64,000 nt of DNA from Stromatinia cepivora (Eukaryota; Ascomycota; Leotiomycetes; Helotiales; Sclerotiniaceae): assembly GCA_014898415.1 (NCBI GenBank), contig RCTD01000026.1:744001-808000 (forward strand). Direction: 5' to 3'. A model generated the notes under the pieces. That model was not told the DNA's origin, searched no databases, and was given only the letters and a program-made list of their open reading frames with translations. Positions 26,207 through 40,100 of the stretch are shown one piece after another. Numbering within the stretch: the stretch's first letter is position 1; every line of letters starts with the position of its first letter. The position numbers and the translations under genes were made by a program.

Positions 26207-26602
26207 ATTGAGTGAGTATATTTGAATATTTGATTTCTGAATGTGATGGTGATGGTGATTAGGTAGATGGTATAATATCAATTAGAACTCAGAGAATTTT
26301 TGGTATGAAGTATGAAGTATGAAGTATGAAGTATGAAGTATGCTCGAGTAGGAAGTAAACAAAAAATAAAAGTTCAGCCTTGTACAAGGGTTCGGAACTG
26401 GTCCCCGTCCCGTGTTATTGACCAATAAACAATAAATAAATTACTTGGGTTCTACCTAATTTGGTACCTCTGGTTATCTCAACATTTATTTCTCCTCTCT
26501 TCCTCTCTTCCTCTCTTCCTCTCACTTTCTTCACAGCAAGAAAGTTCCCCCCACCTCCACCAACTCATACCAATTCTTTCCCATTCATTGTCAATTGACA
26601 AA
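26207..26602. promoter_or_regulatory. Shared bidirectional promoter of ERG28 and ketoacyl-CoA reductase
   Basis: The 396 bp between two divergent start codons must contain both promoters. Visible elements are a CCAAT box at 26422-26426, a repeated TC-rich tract (about 26490-26530) just upstream of the reductase, and a 7-bp repeat at 26303. Both products are ER membrane enzymes or scaffolds of lipid synthesis, so co-regulation is plausible but is inference. Confidence 0.6.
26303..26341. repeat. 7-bp tandem repeat (GTATGAA)n
   Basis: Five copies of GTATGAA plus a partial copy, about 100 bp upstream of the ERG28 start codon. Confidence 0.95.
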
Positions 26603-27701
26603 ATGGTTCTCGATATTATTCTGTCATATGTGCCAAAAGTTGTCCTTACTGGACTTGCTGGTATTGGAGCTTTCATTGTCGCTGGGAAAGTCATCAGCTA
26701 TTTCCGGCTTTTATTAAGTCTATTCGTCCTATCAGGAAAGAATGTAAGTATCTTTGATAAGTTCATAAGCCAACTAACTGTTTGAGTTGGGATTAATTTT
26801 GTATGGTTGTACGGTTGACTAATGGAAACAATAACAGCTTCGCACCTATGGAAAGAAAGGAACTTGGGCAGTAGTAACTGGAGCTTCTGATGGTCTCGGC
26901 AAAGAATATGCAATTCAACTTGCCCAGAAAGGCTTCAATATTGTTCTCATCTCCCGTACCGAATCAAAACTTCAAACCCTTGCCTCCGAGATCCAAACCA
27001 AATATGCCGGTTCAAATATCCAGACAAAGATTCTTGCAATGGATTTTGCTGCGAATAGGGATGAAGATTATGCAAAATTGAAGGCTCTTGTTGATGGACT
27101 TGACGTAGGCATCTTGGTCAATAATGTTGGACAGAGTCACAGCATTCCAGTTCCATTCATCCAAACTCCAAAGGAGGAGATGAGGGATATTATTACCATC
27201 AACTGCATAGGTACACTTCGAGTTACTCAAATTGTAGTACCCGGAATGGTTCAGCGCAAACGAGGATTGATTTTAACTATGGGTTCATTTGGTGGATGGT
27301 TACCTACTCCTTTACTGGCCACCTATTCTGGAAGCAAGGCATTCTTACAACATTGGTCAACATCTCTCGGAGGTGAACTTGAGGGTACAGGGGTCGACGT
27401 AGAGTTGGTATTGAGCTACCTCGTTACAACCGCGATGAGCAAGATTCGACGTACCAGCATGTTTATACCAAATCCAAGAACATTTGTCAAGACTACTTTG
27501 GCCAAGGTTGGCAGAAGCGGAGGTGCTCAGAAGATCGCTTATACAAGTACACCATTCTGGGGCCATGCGTTAATGCAGTGGTGGTTGGAGAATACCTTGG
27601 GTGTTGGAGGATCTTTTGTGGTTAATCAAAACAAGGTTATGCATCAGAGTATCAGGACTAGAGCTTTGAAAAAGGCTGAAAGGGATGCTAAGAAGGCCTG
27701 A
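26603..27701 (+). CDS. IFA38: Very-long-chain 3-oxoacyl-CoA reductase (KAR)
   Basis: Second step of the microsomal fatty-acid elongation cycle: NADPH-dependent reduction of 3-ketoacyl-CoA, supplying very-long-chain acids for sphingolipids. Exons 26603-26743 and 26838-27701 total 1005 bp, or 334 aa, the family size. An N-terminal membrane segment (about residues 10-30 and on) precedes a short-chain dehydrogenase fold: TGASDGLG at 61-68 (cofactor), NNVG at 142-145, catalytic Ser197 in MGSFGG, and Tyr210 and Lys214 in YSGSK. The C-terminus ends [10 protein letters not shown], with lysines near the end consistent with ER retention. The start at 26603 follows the sequence ACAAAATGG, a good context. 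All catalytic residues are present. Confidence 0.95.
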
Positions 27702-28508
27702 ACTCGATAATTAACTCCCTTGTTGACCGGATTGAGAAGTGATGATGCGGTGGAGCGTTGCAGATGTGGTAAGGAATGAGATACCCAGATTTCCATATAC
27801 GCGCTGCATATGCTAGGAATCTGGTGGTAGATGGAAGAAGTATTGTGATGATGATGAGGGACTCACCAGAACCACTAGATTATATATCTGGTCTGATTAT
27901 TTTGGTGCGAGAACCCGAAAATAACAGATGCCCTTTATGAATTACACAGTTATGCTATTACAGACTGGATATTGAATATCACGATCAATAGACAGGTGTG
28001 GCTAGAAATTATACTCATTCACGGTTACTATTTGTTACTGCATAGGCTTGCTTGAAAGGTGAATTGCAGGAAACCTTTCTTACTCGGAAGTAAAAGGATC
28101 ACTCACATATCCCTTTAACATTCAATTTCTTTATTATTTTTTATTATATTCCAAACAATCTTGGAAAACTCGATGGAATTGTCATTGAGGGGGTTTTTTT
28201 TTTCCTTCTTATATCACGTGACTAGTAAATATTTATCCTGGAAGCTTCGACCGCGTCGCGAGGCTCATCTAGAGAAAAAAAATAACAGCTGCAGGTATAC
28301 AACCAGGACCTTGGCCTCGATCAACCTCGAATTTTACAACCATTTTGCCTTCATCGCACAACTTTCGAAGATTATCATATCATCACGACTCAATCGCTCT
28401 TTTCTTCATGAAGTTTTTTTAATCTTTAATTCCATCTTCTGCAGAATTCCTTCTCGCGACAGCATTTATTTGGAGATTGGTTAATTATTAGCCAGGAAAA
28501 ATAAAAAG
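27702..28508. other. Intergenic region, KAR 3' end to nucleoporin gene
   Basis: Holds the KAR terminator and the promoter and leader of the nucleoporin gene. The frame at 28161-28484 is upstream leader, without homology visible to me. Short homopolymer T and A runs (28192-28202; 28274-28281) are present. Confidence 0.5.
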
Positions 28509-31500
28509 ATGGCTCTTCCAGGGACACCACAAAGACCTTTACCAGGTACATATTTCATGACACCTGCTCCTCCGAGATTCAATCAACCTCCTCCACCGCA
28601 ACCTCCTCTATTTCGACCACCGCAGCCGCATTCTGGTCGTGAGCCAACTCCACCTCGAGATGGACCAATACCTCCTCCAATTCAAGCTCAAATCATACCG
28701 CAGCCCTTATCACCTATATCGCGAGCTGCAAAAACCATCAACGAAGTTCTGCAAAGAGAATCGAGCTTCCCCGACCTCGATAGTTATGTCAAGCGTGAGT
28801 GTATATTAGATTCTCTCATGAGATACAGCTAACGGTTCCACAGAGGGCATTTCTTCCGACTATGAACTTCCATCTCCTAGCTCTGATCCTGCCTGGGTTC
28901 CTTTCCAAAAGATGAGAATGTACGATATTCCCGATACGATTTACGACCAATACAATAATGCTGCTTTCGGGACTTCAATGGGTCTTTTCGCGGAGTTAAA
29001 TCATGCATGGGCTGCTATCGACAATGCGCTTTATCTATGGGACTATACAAGTCCAAATCCAACGTTACGAGGATTCGAAGATCAGCCAAACGGTATTCGA
29101 GCTGTGAAACTGGTGGTACCGCGCAAAGGAGTTTTCATTAGTGCCATTACGCACATTGTGGTGGTCGCGACCACTCAAGACATTATCTTGTTGGGTGTCG
29201 CAAATGCAGTCGATGAGCATGGAAATAGAACCTTGGAGCTTTACAGAACGGGCATGATGCTCTCTATCAGAGGGCTTGATGTCACAGTAATTGAGGGATC
29301 AACAGATACAGGGCGCATATTTTTTGCGGGAGGAGCTAACCAAGTCTATGAACTTACATATCAAAATGAAGATAAATGGTTTTCGAATAAAACGGGGAAG
29401 CTCAATCACACGAGTCCTGGATATACATCTTTGGTCCCCATACCTTGGGGTCGGACGACGACTGAGGTTGTAGTAGATATGGTTGTGGATGATTCCCGTC
29501 GCCTGTTATACACCCTTTCCTCCGAATCCACCATTCGAACATTCCACATGGATAGCGCTACTACTTTAACACAGGTCATTGAGAAGAAGCGACAAGATGT
29601 CTTGAGAGATATCTCCCACATGATTTCGCCCACGCCCCTTTTGTCTTCTCATATGCGAATCGTTTCAATCAGTCCCATATCTGCAAAGGAAGGGATAAAG
29701 CTTCATCTCATGGCCACTACCACATCTGGATGCAGGCTATTTCTCAGTGCAACTCGAGGTTATGCTTATGGCTTCCAAAGCGGTCAAGGTGCTCCGCAGA
29801 GTATGCAGGTTCAACACATCAGATTTCCACCCAGGCTTGATCGACCTGGAACCAGATCTTATCCGGGACTTGAACCAGCGATTGAGACCAGCTCTGATGC
29901 TCTAGCACATACACGCAGAGGTCTTAGATACCCTCCAGGTTTCTTCTTCTGCTTTGTTTCCAAGGAGACCCGTGATGGGAGCGACGCTCTTTTCTTGTCA
30001 GCTCCAGATACCGGTCGGATAGCAGCGCAAGCAAGAGATATGGCCGTTCAACAAGGATTGCGATATTGCGAATCGGCATTTTGGCTCGAGATGGGTAGTC
30101 GTGCTGAGGCTATTGGTCTTGTGACGAAACCTTTCGCTGCTTCAGAGCAACCTCTGGGCTTCGGAAATGAGCTCGCAACTCAATACGACTTGCCTACCCC
30201 GGAAGTCGCTATTATGACAAACTCTGGAATTCATATCGTTCGACGCCGGCGTCTTGTGGATATATTCGCCTCTGCAATTCGAAGTGGATTCGATGATGGA
30301 GAAACTGAGATTAAGAAGTTCATTCGACAATATGGTAGAGGAGAAACAACTGCGACCGCTTTGGCCGTCGCCTGTGGACAGGGCGGTGATGCTTCGATAG
30401 TTGGAGAGAGGAGGATAGTCGACCCAGACACGATTGAAGCTGCAAGAAGAGCATTCGTCGAACATGGTGGACGTGCATCTATGGACCAGAACATGGTTGT
30501 CGAAGGACCTACCCAGGCAATTGAAAATGTACGACCTTCCTCGAGACACGACGGACTTGCCCTCTACATGGCGAGATTAGTCCGTAGTCTTTGGAAATCT
30601 CCTGTCATAAAAATGGAGACAACCAAACAAGCGGTCGCCATAAAGCCAACAATTAATAAAAAGAAGCTAGCTACGGTTCAAGATGAGCTTATGAAATTGT
30701 CAAAATTCTTGGAAGACAACAAGACATTCATTGAGGGTTTGTCTGGACCCGAGGGTCTTAATCGCGTCACAAGTCAGCAGGAGGACCTTGCTCTGCAGGG
30801 TGAACATCAAGCATTGCATTCATTACAAATCCTTAACACGAGCATTGTGGAAGGGATATCTTTTGTACAAATGTTCTTCGAGGAACGAGTCGATGATATA
30901 TGGGCTGCATTGGATGACACAGCGAAACAACAGCTTCGAGAACTAACATTCGAGCTACTTTTCTCCACTGATAACGGAAAAAATTTGGCAAAGTTGTTGG
31001 TGAAAGAGATTGTGAACCGCAACATTGCTCAAGGATCAAATGTTGACACGGTCGCGGAAGCCCTTAGGAGACGCTGTGGCACTTTCTGTAGTCCTGATGA
31101 TGTCATTATTTTCAGGGCCCAGGAGCAGTTACAACGAGCAACCAGCGTCGGCCCTTCAACTGATCACGGGAGAGCACTTCTCAATGAGAGTGTTCGATTG
31201 TTTCAGGAAGTTGCGGGTGTCTTGTCCCATGACAATTTGTATAGCGCTTGCTCGCAATTTGCCGCCAACAAATTTTATGCTGGTGCCATCAGCCTGGCGC
31301 TGCTCGTTGCTCACGAATCCGATCGTGGCAACAAAGCTTTGTCGTGGCTTAATGATGGCAGACCTGCCGACGATCCGCGAGCAAGCTTCTTCCATTTTCG
31401 CAAGGATTGTTACGATGTTGTGAAAGAAATTCTGACTGCTGTCGACAATGACACTGGGAACGCACCAGAAATGGTCGATGGTAGGCAATCTACCCCAGCT

Positions 31501-32677
31501 AGAATGCGCGAAGAAGCGCATCAAGTGGTTGATGACTCAGATGATGAGGTCTTCCAATATGATCTATTTGATTGGTACCTTGAACAAGGCTGGATGGACA
31601 GAATCATTGCCACCGACTCACCCTTTATCGTCAAATATCTTGAGCGAACTGCTAGCGAAAGTATGGAGAATTCTGACTTACTTTGGAGATACTATGTTCA
31701 CCGAGAGGACTACTCTGCCGCTGCCGGTGTACAACTTACTTTGGCTAAGAGTGAACTTCCAATCACCCTGCAAAGAAGAATTGAATATTTGAGTAGAGCC
31801 AAGGCAAATGCTCAAACACAGGGTGGTGCTGTCCATAGACAAGCACGACAAATTATGTTACATGAGGCTGGCGAGTTACTCGACGTTGCTAATATTCAAC
31901 ATGAATTATTGCAACGTTTGAGAGCCGATACTAGGATTCCTCAAGCACGAATAGATGCTGTGGTTGCAGACCTTGATGGCGCCATTCAACCACTCTCTGT
32001 CGTATGTTCACCCTTACTTTTACATTTTTCTTGCAACTGCTAATTTCTTACAGCTTTTCAATGAATATGCCGATCAAGGCCAATACTATGACATCTGTCT
32101 ACAAATTTTCGCAGCAGCCAATCACCACAATCAGGCTGATATCAAGACTATGTGGGAACAACTTCTACAATCCATACAGGCCCGTGTAGAGGAAGACCCA
32201 CAGGCACAAACCGAACGTCCATATGAAGCTATTGTCAACATTATTCGCGAGATGTCGCAAAAGCTCTCTGGATACGAGATTGTCTTCTCTCCTAGTATCC
32301 TCATTCCCCTCATCGAAACCTACGCTGCTGAACATGCCCACCCAGGTCCCACGAACTGGGTTCCAGATTTGTTCCTCAGCGTATCGTTCGATCCTGACAC
32401 AATCATCAATATTTTAGAAGGGATGTTCTACAATGAAGTCAATCCGTTCGTGGGGCCGAATAGGATAGTTCTTGCAAATCACATTGTTTATGTGGCGGAA
32501 CAATGGTATGAGGACTGTCTTAGACACAACAAAAGGGTTTTTGGAGGGGAGGTGCAGATGGACCAAATTGGACAGCTTTTGGCAGAGTTGGGTGCCGCTG
32601 CATATAGAGATGATCCAGTGGGAAGGCAGAGGATTATGGAGTTGAGAAGGAGGATTGGGTTGAGAAGATTGCGATGA
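28509..32677 (+). CDS. NUP170: Inner-ring nucleoporin Nup155/Nup170
   Basis: Structural component of the nuclear pore inner ring. Exons 28509-28794, 28844-32001 and 32054-32677 total 4068 bp, or 1355 aa, matching the family's usual 1350-1450. The N-terminus is Pro-rich and disordered (about 1-75). The conserved entry DLDSYVKQGISSDYELP follows, spanning intron 1, and then WVPFQKMRMYDIPDTIYDQYN. A seven-bladed beta-propeller covers about residues 100-550 and an alpha-helical solenoid makes up the rest (for example LYSACSQFAANKFYAGAISLAL and VFQYDLFDWYLEQGWMDRII). The last exon carries the conserved C-terminal helices (LFNEYADQGQYYDICLQIF). No frameshift or premature stop is seen. Yeast has two paralogues (Nup157 and Nup170); filamentous fungi normally have one. 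Confidence 0.95.
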
Positions 32678-34040
32678 GCGAACAGACAGAATGGATAACT
32701 TATCGGGACGAAGACGAAGAGGAGAGACTTGTTTTTGGAAATGAAAATGAGTGCGGGGAAATTTTCTTACAATATCTCCTTGCCATGAATGGCATCCGTG
32801 GGCATAATTTGGGCATTGAAGCTTGGAGTTGGGGTGAACTTGTGTGTTTTGATACTAGGTGAAGGAAAGGGAAAGCCAATTGAACTACACTTCTCTGTCC
32901 ACAGACAAAGAAGCGTATGTCAAATGCAGCAGTCCCATGTGCTTGTACAAGGGTGCAGGGCTCGTGGATGAAAACCGCTGAAGATAGATGTTTTGTAACT
33001 TATAGATGGGATGGCCTGTGTTAGTTGGTAATGACGATTGTGATAGTCAGTGGTGAAAAGTGAAAAGGGAGGGAAAAGCGAGTTCTAGTTAGTGAGTCGT
33101 GGGTGGAGAAGACTGAGAGAATGAAACTGAACAGATACCATGGTAAATGAAATGGATAATCTTTGACTGCTAGCTGCTTTGTGATGTGGTGGATGTGAGA
33201 GTGGTTCGGTAAAGTCATCCGGTTTGTTGTGCAAATACTAGTAGTATGCACATTGCGCTTGTGGAATATGCTAGTGCATTGCTCCCAATTGATGAAGTGG
33301 CAAAGTGGTACGTCGTCCAAGCGAATTGCCGCTGCACGCAAAGGGGTTGCAACTAATAATCATGTCTGGAATGAGATATATGCTTTGTTCCTCCTTTGAA
33401 TAAGGAATTAATGTTTACAATACTCATTTATTACTATACGTATGGAAATTTTCTATAACTGGTCCGGCTGTAAGATGAATTATTTCACAAGAGTTGGGTT
33501 CTGGCCTGGGGATAGGCGTAAGTAAGCTTATCTCTCGAAAAGCAGAGTTTACTATACCGGAGGTCAGAGATTTGGAGAAAGTACAATGATGTTGTGATAT
33601 CTAGATGAATGAAAGGAATGCATTTCTAGAGACTTTGGATATGCTAAATGAGCTATGAAGGGAAAGATTAGGTATGGATGTATGGCTGGACACATGGATC
33701 GGGATTACGAGAAATGTTTGAGGCTCATGCCACCAAGCTGAGATCAAGAGAATAAATACGCGTCATCTTTCATAATTGATTATCTTTGCATGTATGAGTA
33801 ATTTGAAGGAGCAGCCCAAAATACGTCTTGAATTGCGTTACGAGCAAACATTGCCACAGGGTACATAACTCCACATCAACCAAATCCCATCATGCTTTTG
33901 AGATCCCAAGCCCGGCCTCAAAAATAACTGCTCGCCGCCGCATCCAAGATCTGGATGAGCGAGATGATGACCGAAAGACTCGTACAAATGAAAGACATTG
34001 CCTATTAAATATATAAATCTAGCCGTGATCCATCAATTAT
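32678..34040. other. Intergenic region between convergent genes
   Basis: Downstream of the nucleoporin (+) and of the Pth11-like gene (-). Frames at 32674-32862 and 33021-33341 look like 3' UTR or noise. No repeats or RNA genes recognised. Confidence 0.5.
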
Positions 34041-35639
34041 TCATACAAGACTTTCGGTGCTACTACCGTTCTTTCTGACTGGCTTCCCATTACTTACAGA
34101 TATGTTATCATGCCACTTCACCTCAGTTTCTGTCCTTACTGCGATACCCATCTGACCTTTGTGTGACCCGTCTCCCTTTCCCTGACCACTCTCCACATCG
34201 CTGATATCGCTCATTTTATCATAATCTCCCCCTATGTCACCGGCTCCAATCTCCGTATGATGCGCAGTCCTCCTACTCATTTCGTAACCTTCCGGGCGTT
34301 GACCTGTCCGTCCCTGTCCTTCGATAGATTTTTTAGCGCTGCGTGAACGACTACTTTCTCCGAATATTTTAGGTATCATGCGCACGATGATTGGTTTAAG
34401 TGCGGGCGCGCAAGCACAAACGAATGATAGGCCAACTTCGATGGTTGAAACGCAGAACAAAATGGAGTACGTGATGTCTGCAGGGGGTTTGCGATCGAAC
34501 TCATCGAGAAGGATAATACGGATTATACCAATTATGGCAGTCCTGGAGTGTTATGTTAGATATAGCCGGATTTGCCCAAGTGATGGTAAAATTTGAACAA
34601 AGCTTACACCAGACCAAATGACAAGATAGCAACAAGCATTAATTTTTGCCTTCGCGGAATCTGCAAATTATAGACAATCCAAGTTGGCATTGACAAAGCC
34701 AACAAATCGGTCAAAACGCTGACACTGGCCGTGCCGGTAACAAAATTCGCGAAATTCATGCAGACAGCATCAGGATACAGTTCAGGATACCAGTTTGCTG
34801 CGATGGGAACACAATGAAAAGTCGTGAGCAGGAATGTCACAACCATCATGATACCATTAAATATCAAAAGACCAATAATTGATAGTCTGACATCAGTTTT
34901 TTGCCCGGTAAGGCGGAGGAGGAAGAGAAGGATGGAGGTTTTTACGAGGGCCAGAATGGGATTATAGATAAGTTCGGTCTAGAAATATCAGCAACGGAAG
35001 TGGTCAAGAATTTGTGTCAGAGACTAACCGCATAGCCGTATTTTGCGCCAGGCACAGAGCTCCAATCGGCCGGAAGGTCCCAGATGTGAATCCCGACACA
35101 ATTGTATATTATCACTACTGTTTGTTAGAAAGCTTTGCGTGCATTAGGAAGGCTGTGAAGGATCGGCTCTACCTTTGTACGAAGTATATGTCTCTGCCCA
35201 GTAAAGAATCTGGAATAAAGTTCAGTGAAAGATCTTGCTAAGAAGCCACCACCAAGAGATCAAAGCACGCCCAGTTCAAAAGTCAATGAGAAGCCTAACG
35301 GCGTACCGATGGATGTTCAAGATAATCCCTTGTTGGATGGCTCTTTCATGGCTACAAACTGTAAGACTTACCATCGCAAAGCAAATTACCCAATCATCTG
35401 CTCAACGTTAGCAAGTGTTTTAATCAAGTATCCAATACTATATGACCATGAGTGAGAATGTCTTGTAGCCCTTACTAACCTGCACCGAAGGATCTAGTCA
35501 AAGATCTACTATACAACCTTAAAGCGAGCGCAACTGTAGCAATAACAGGAAATACGAAAGTTAAAGCGAATGCCTGGCCCTGACGGTTATCGTGGGGAAG
35601 ATCCGCAACATCAACAACATCAACAGCGCTCGTAGCCAT
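34041..35639 (-). CDS. Pth11-like seven-helix membrane receptor (fungal rhodopsin-type)
   Basis: Six exons, 35639-35480, 35400-35372, 35209-35173, 35117-35029, 34978-34608 and 34542-34041, total 1188 bp, or 395 aa. Exons 2 and 3 are only 29 and 37 bp, separated by a 162-bp intron. Family hallmarks: ADDWVICFAM at the second helix, VGIHIWDLP in the first extracellular loop, KTSILLFLLRLTG in the third helix, FHCVPIAANWYPE with the extracellular Cys, and DLLALSMPTWIVYNLQIPRRQKL before helix six. The tail from about residue 275 is hydrophilic, Ser/Gly/Lys-rich and cytosolic. There is no N-terminal CFEM domain. Relatives are plasma-membrane G-protein-coupled-receptor-like proteins used in surface sensing; the ligand is unknown. 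It is the last intact gene before the RIP island. Confidence 0.88.
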
Positions 35640-36540
35640 ATTTGGTCGGTGAACGAATCACAATTCCACTCTGGGGTTTATGTGGATGGAAGAGACGATG
35701 GGTCACCCTCACTGATTCGAATGAGAAGAGAAACAAGAATGAACATCAAAAATGGGACCATACACGCCGGCGATGAACATACCATTTATGTGGTAAATAC
35801 AATCAGCAGAGGCAGATAGAAGCAAGAAAGGGTCCATTACCACATGGCATTTCAAGGATTGAAAAATCTAAACTTGCGAAAACAAACCCAGTCGAAATAT
35901 CGAGACTGAAAGGTTGATTGAAAGCGAGAGAACACTTGAAACGAGGCCTTGAATTTTCAACTTTACAGGGATGTTGACGGTCAACGATTCAGATAATATG
36001 ATTGATTGTGCATTTAAGTCTGAATGAGGTCGTCTGATTCACCTAATTCGTCTTATGGTTATGGTTACCTTCCTCCATGGAAGAGAAAGATTCTCCGTAC
36101 AGAGCACATGCAAAGGCAACAGTATGGATCTATTTGATCTCCTTTATCGTACGATACTAGAACTAGTCAAATTTGGTTCGGGTGCGAGAAGGTAATTCCC
36201 TTGTCCGTAAGACAAGGGTAATGGAACAAGGGTAATGGAACACGGAACAAGGTCTTGTAAGTTGTTGTGGAGTACTGTGCCTCTTGTTTGCATTGCGATT
36301 TGAATTCGAAGCTCTGTCTGTGTAACAAAGGCCAAAAATGGGGGGCAACTAATGGAAATCGGTGCAGGGTCCGAAATATACAGGGATGGCTAAATATAAA
36401 TTCTGCAACCCCTTTTTGTCTGGCATACTTTTCTGCCGACTTGCGACGCTGTAAACATGCACCAGATCGTAATAAATTAGAGGTGCTTATCTTCGTATAT
36501 AATAAAGTCTTTATATTCATATCTTTCTATTTTCTTCATA
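35640..36540. other. Promoter side of the Pth11-like gene, bordering the RIP island
   Basis: Normal-composition DNA without a convincing gene. A 14-bp unit (ACAAGGGTAATGGA) occurs twice in tandem at about 36212-36240. Overlapping frames in all three minus-strand phases at 36144-36520 indicate a lack of coding constraint. Confidence 0.5.
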
Positions 36541-37008
36541 TTCACTTAATATAAATTTATAACTAAGTATTATATAGAACTTTTATATGAATTTATTAAA
36601 TAAAATTCATTACTAAATAAAACTCGTGAACCAAGGAAGGTTAATCACGTGGTCACCAATATCAATTGATGAGCTGATCGTCTGTGCACATGCATTGCGA
36701 TTCTCCCCATTTAGTATAGTAAAAGGAATATAATTGACCCTGTTTATTCAGCTCTTATGCGGCTCTTGTGCATTACATCTTTAACTTCGATCCGATTTCG
36801 GATTATCGATAATCTGTATTCGTATTCGTAATACTTTATAATTATACTATCTTGTACTATTATTAAATATAATAAATATAAGAATCTTAAATTATAAATT
36901 ATAGTTTTTATTTATATTTTTATTATTTTTTATTATAAGTTTTAATTGATTCTTCGAATATTCTAAATGAATTAAAGTGTTTTATATTATTTTATTAAAT
37001 TAATCAAG
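36541..37008. repeat. AT-rich left margin of the transposon island
   Basis: Composition drops sharply to AT-rich sequence, apart from a less AT-rich patch at about 36620-36830. No element boundary or protein is readable before the copia LTR at 37009. Confidence 0.5.
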
Positions 37009-37174
37009 TGTTAACTTTTGGTGCAGGAAGTAGTAGTATTGTTGATTATGTAGGTTGAACTAAGGATCTATTATACTAGTAGGAGTAGAATTGAGATTAT
37101 TCCCAAATATAGTCTATACACCATTATAATCATGTAATTTCAATTCTAATCCTATAATAACCTTATTTCCAATA
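37009..37174 (-). repeat. 3' LTR of copia copy 1
   Basis: 166 bp, TGTTAAC...CCAATA as read on +, equivalent to TGTTGG...GTTAACA on -. The terminal CA of the consensus has mutated to TA. Confidence 0.92.
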
Positions 37175-40100
37175 CTCCTTTATTGAGGATATCCTATTCA
37201 ATCTTTCTAAATTATTAATCCTAACATTTTCTTGAATCTTTCGAAAGCAATCTTTATATAAAGCTTTATTATTCCATTAGTAATTATATTATATATATTG
37301 ATATAATTAAGAACGATTTTCTTCTTTTCTATTAAATTTCTAATAAAATAATAATTGATATTTATATATTTGGATTATTTATATAAATATAAATTCTTGA
37401 TTAAAGTTAAAATATCTTAATTATTATCGAATATCTAAATTGTATCTCTGTTCTTTCTAATATAATTTGATCTGAATAAATCTTTAAGTATTTATATAAT
37501 CTATCTTCCTTATTTGATAAATATTATTATCACAATATATTCTAATTCTATATTAAAAATAGTTATAAATATTTGTTTTTTATTAATCTATAATATAAAA
37601 TCTTTATAGAATATTATAATTTCTTTTAAAACACTTTTTGAATTATATTTATTATTAATCCAATCTGTATCTATATATATCTTTATTGTATTATCAAATA
37701 TATTATTTTTTTTATAAATATCAGATTATATTCTTTTTGGTTTGAATTATAACTTCTATTTGATTATTAATTATAAATATCATATCAGATTCTTCAAAGC
37801 TATAATATAATATTTTGCTAATTTTATTATAAATTATAAAAGTCTTTCAATTGAAAATGCTATATATAATCGAGTATATACTATTAAATAAATTACATTT
37901 TTTATTCATTATTAATATTTATTTATATCTATTAATTCATTATTATCAATTATTAATCGAAAATAGATATAATTTATTATTAATAATTTCTTAATTTAAT
38001 ATTGTTTATATATAATATTATATTTGATTAATATAATATCAAGATATTCTTCTTGATTTATAATTAATATATATACTTTTCTATCGCGAATAATCCTAAT
38101 ATTTAGAATCTTACTAATCTCCCCTAGATTTTTGATATTAAAATAGATTGATAGCTTTTCATCGAATTAAATGATATGTAATAATATATGCGATATAATA
38201 ACAATATCGTCAATATATACTAATAATATTATATTATGATTTTTGAATATATATAAATATAAATTTACCAAACTTTGTATAAAATTTATATCTAAAAATT
38301 CTTTCTTCAATAATAAATTCCAATTCTTTTCAATTTGCTTTAAATTATATAGATTTTATAAAATTTTAATATATATCCCTTTTCGATTTTGATATTTTAA
38401 AATAATTCGAAATAGATTTTTTCCTTTAAATATAATTCAATAAAGGTATTTTTGATATCGAAATATAAATATTTCAAATTTTCTTTTATAATAATAACTA
38501 AGAATAATCTGAATATATTTAATTTTATTATTAATACAAATATTTCATTGTAATCTTTTCTTAATACTTAATTGAATCTTCGAATTATTAATTTTACTTT
38601 GAATTATTCTATTTTGTTATCTTTTATTTTAATTATAAATATTTATTTTATCGAAATTAGATTATTTCTTTTAAAAAATATATATTTTTTCCAAATATCA
38701 TTTTGAATCAAAAATATAATTTCCTTTTAAATAACTTCCTTTTATTTTTTAGAATATTCTCAATTTGATATTACTTTTTTATAAGTTCTTGGTATTTTGA
38801 TTTCTAGAATTTCTTTAATCGGATATATTATATTTTTTGTATTGTTTATATTTATTAATGAAATTATAAAATTTGAAATAATTTTGTTTTTGATATAAAA
38901 ATCCATTTTATAAATAATTAAAATTATAATTATAATATATTCTATACTTTTTTGAGTTTTAGTATATATAGATATTACAATTAATACTTTTATAATCTTA
39001 TTTTCCCATTTTCCTTCAGAATTTTGTTTTATATTTCTTTTTTGTTTTTATATTAAATACTTTAGGGGTTTATTTTCAAGGTTTATTATATCCTTTTATT
39101 CGATTTCAAATGATTATAAATTTACTTTACTTTTTGATTCTATTAAAATGAATTTGTTAATAAAATTTAAAATAATCTTAAATTTTGTTTTTGATATAGA
39201 TTCAGGATCTACAAAAGTTGATTTTTAAATTGAAATCTTTAGAATGATAAATTCAATATCTGAAATATCCTTAGAAGAAGATTTTTGATTTGTCTTTTAA
39301 ATATTGTTATTTTTATTTTTATTATATATTAATATTAATATATCTAATTTACCTGGTTTCAATTCGACAATTGAAATATTTAATATAATCATTGAACTCA
39401 ATATAATATCTACCGAAAAGAATACTTGAAATAAAAATAATATAGATATTATATTTGATATTGAGAATAAAGAAAATACTTTGTTTATTATTAATTTACT
39501 ATAAAATCTTCGATCTAGCTTTATATTTTTTGTTCCTTATAAATCTAATTCACAATTTCTTAATTTAAGATCCAAATCTCCTTTTCAATAAGATTTATCT
39601 ATAATTATTTTACTTAATCGAAATATATAATCTAACTTTGGAAAATACATTTTGATATATTTGTTTATAATTTTTGAATATCCTAAGAATATATTAATTC
39701 TCGAAGTATCCTATAATTTATTATATCTTTGCTTTTTCAGAATAATCTTGGGATTGATATAAATATAATATTTGTTTTCTTAGATTTTGTATATTTCTAT
39801 ATTTGATATTATATTTATAAAAGTTTCTGTAAAGGATCGATTTATACTATTTATATCAGAATCAATATTAATATAATTTCTGATATAAGTATTATATTTT
39901 ACAATTTCATTTCAAAACTCTAATAATAATTCAGTTTCTTTTAGTATTATTCTTATATCTGTTTTTGCAATTCTTATATTCTATTCTATAAATTCATTTT
40001 GATATAAAAAAACAATTATTATAACTTCAGATTGTATACCTAATAATTATTCATAAATAGTTTGTAGAAATTCTAATATATTATTAATCCTAATTATAAT

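Noticed and set aside
35225..35455. Plus-strand frame of 76 codons
   Set aside because: Antisense to introns and small exons of the Pth11-like gene, whose six exons sum to an intact reading frame.
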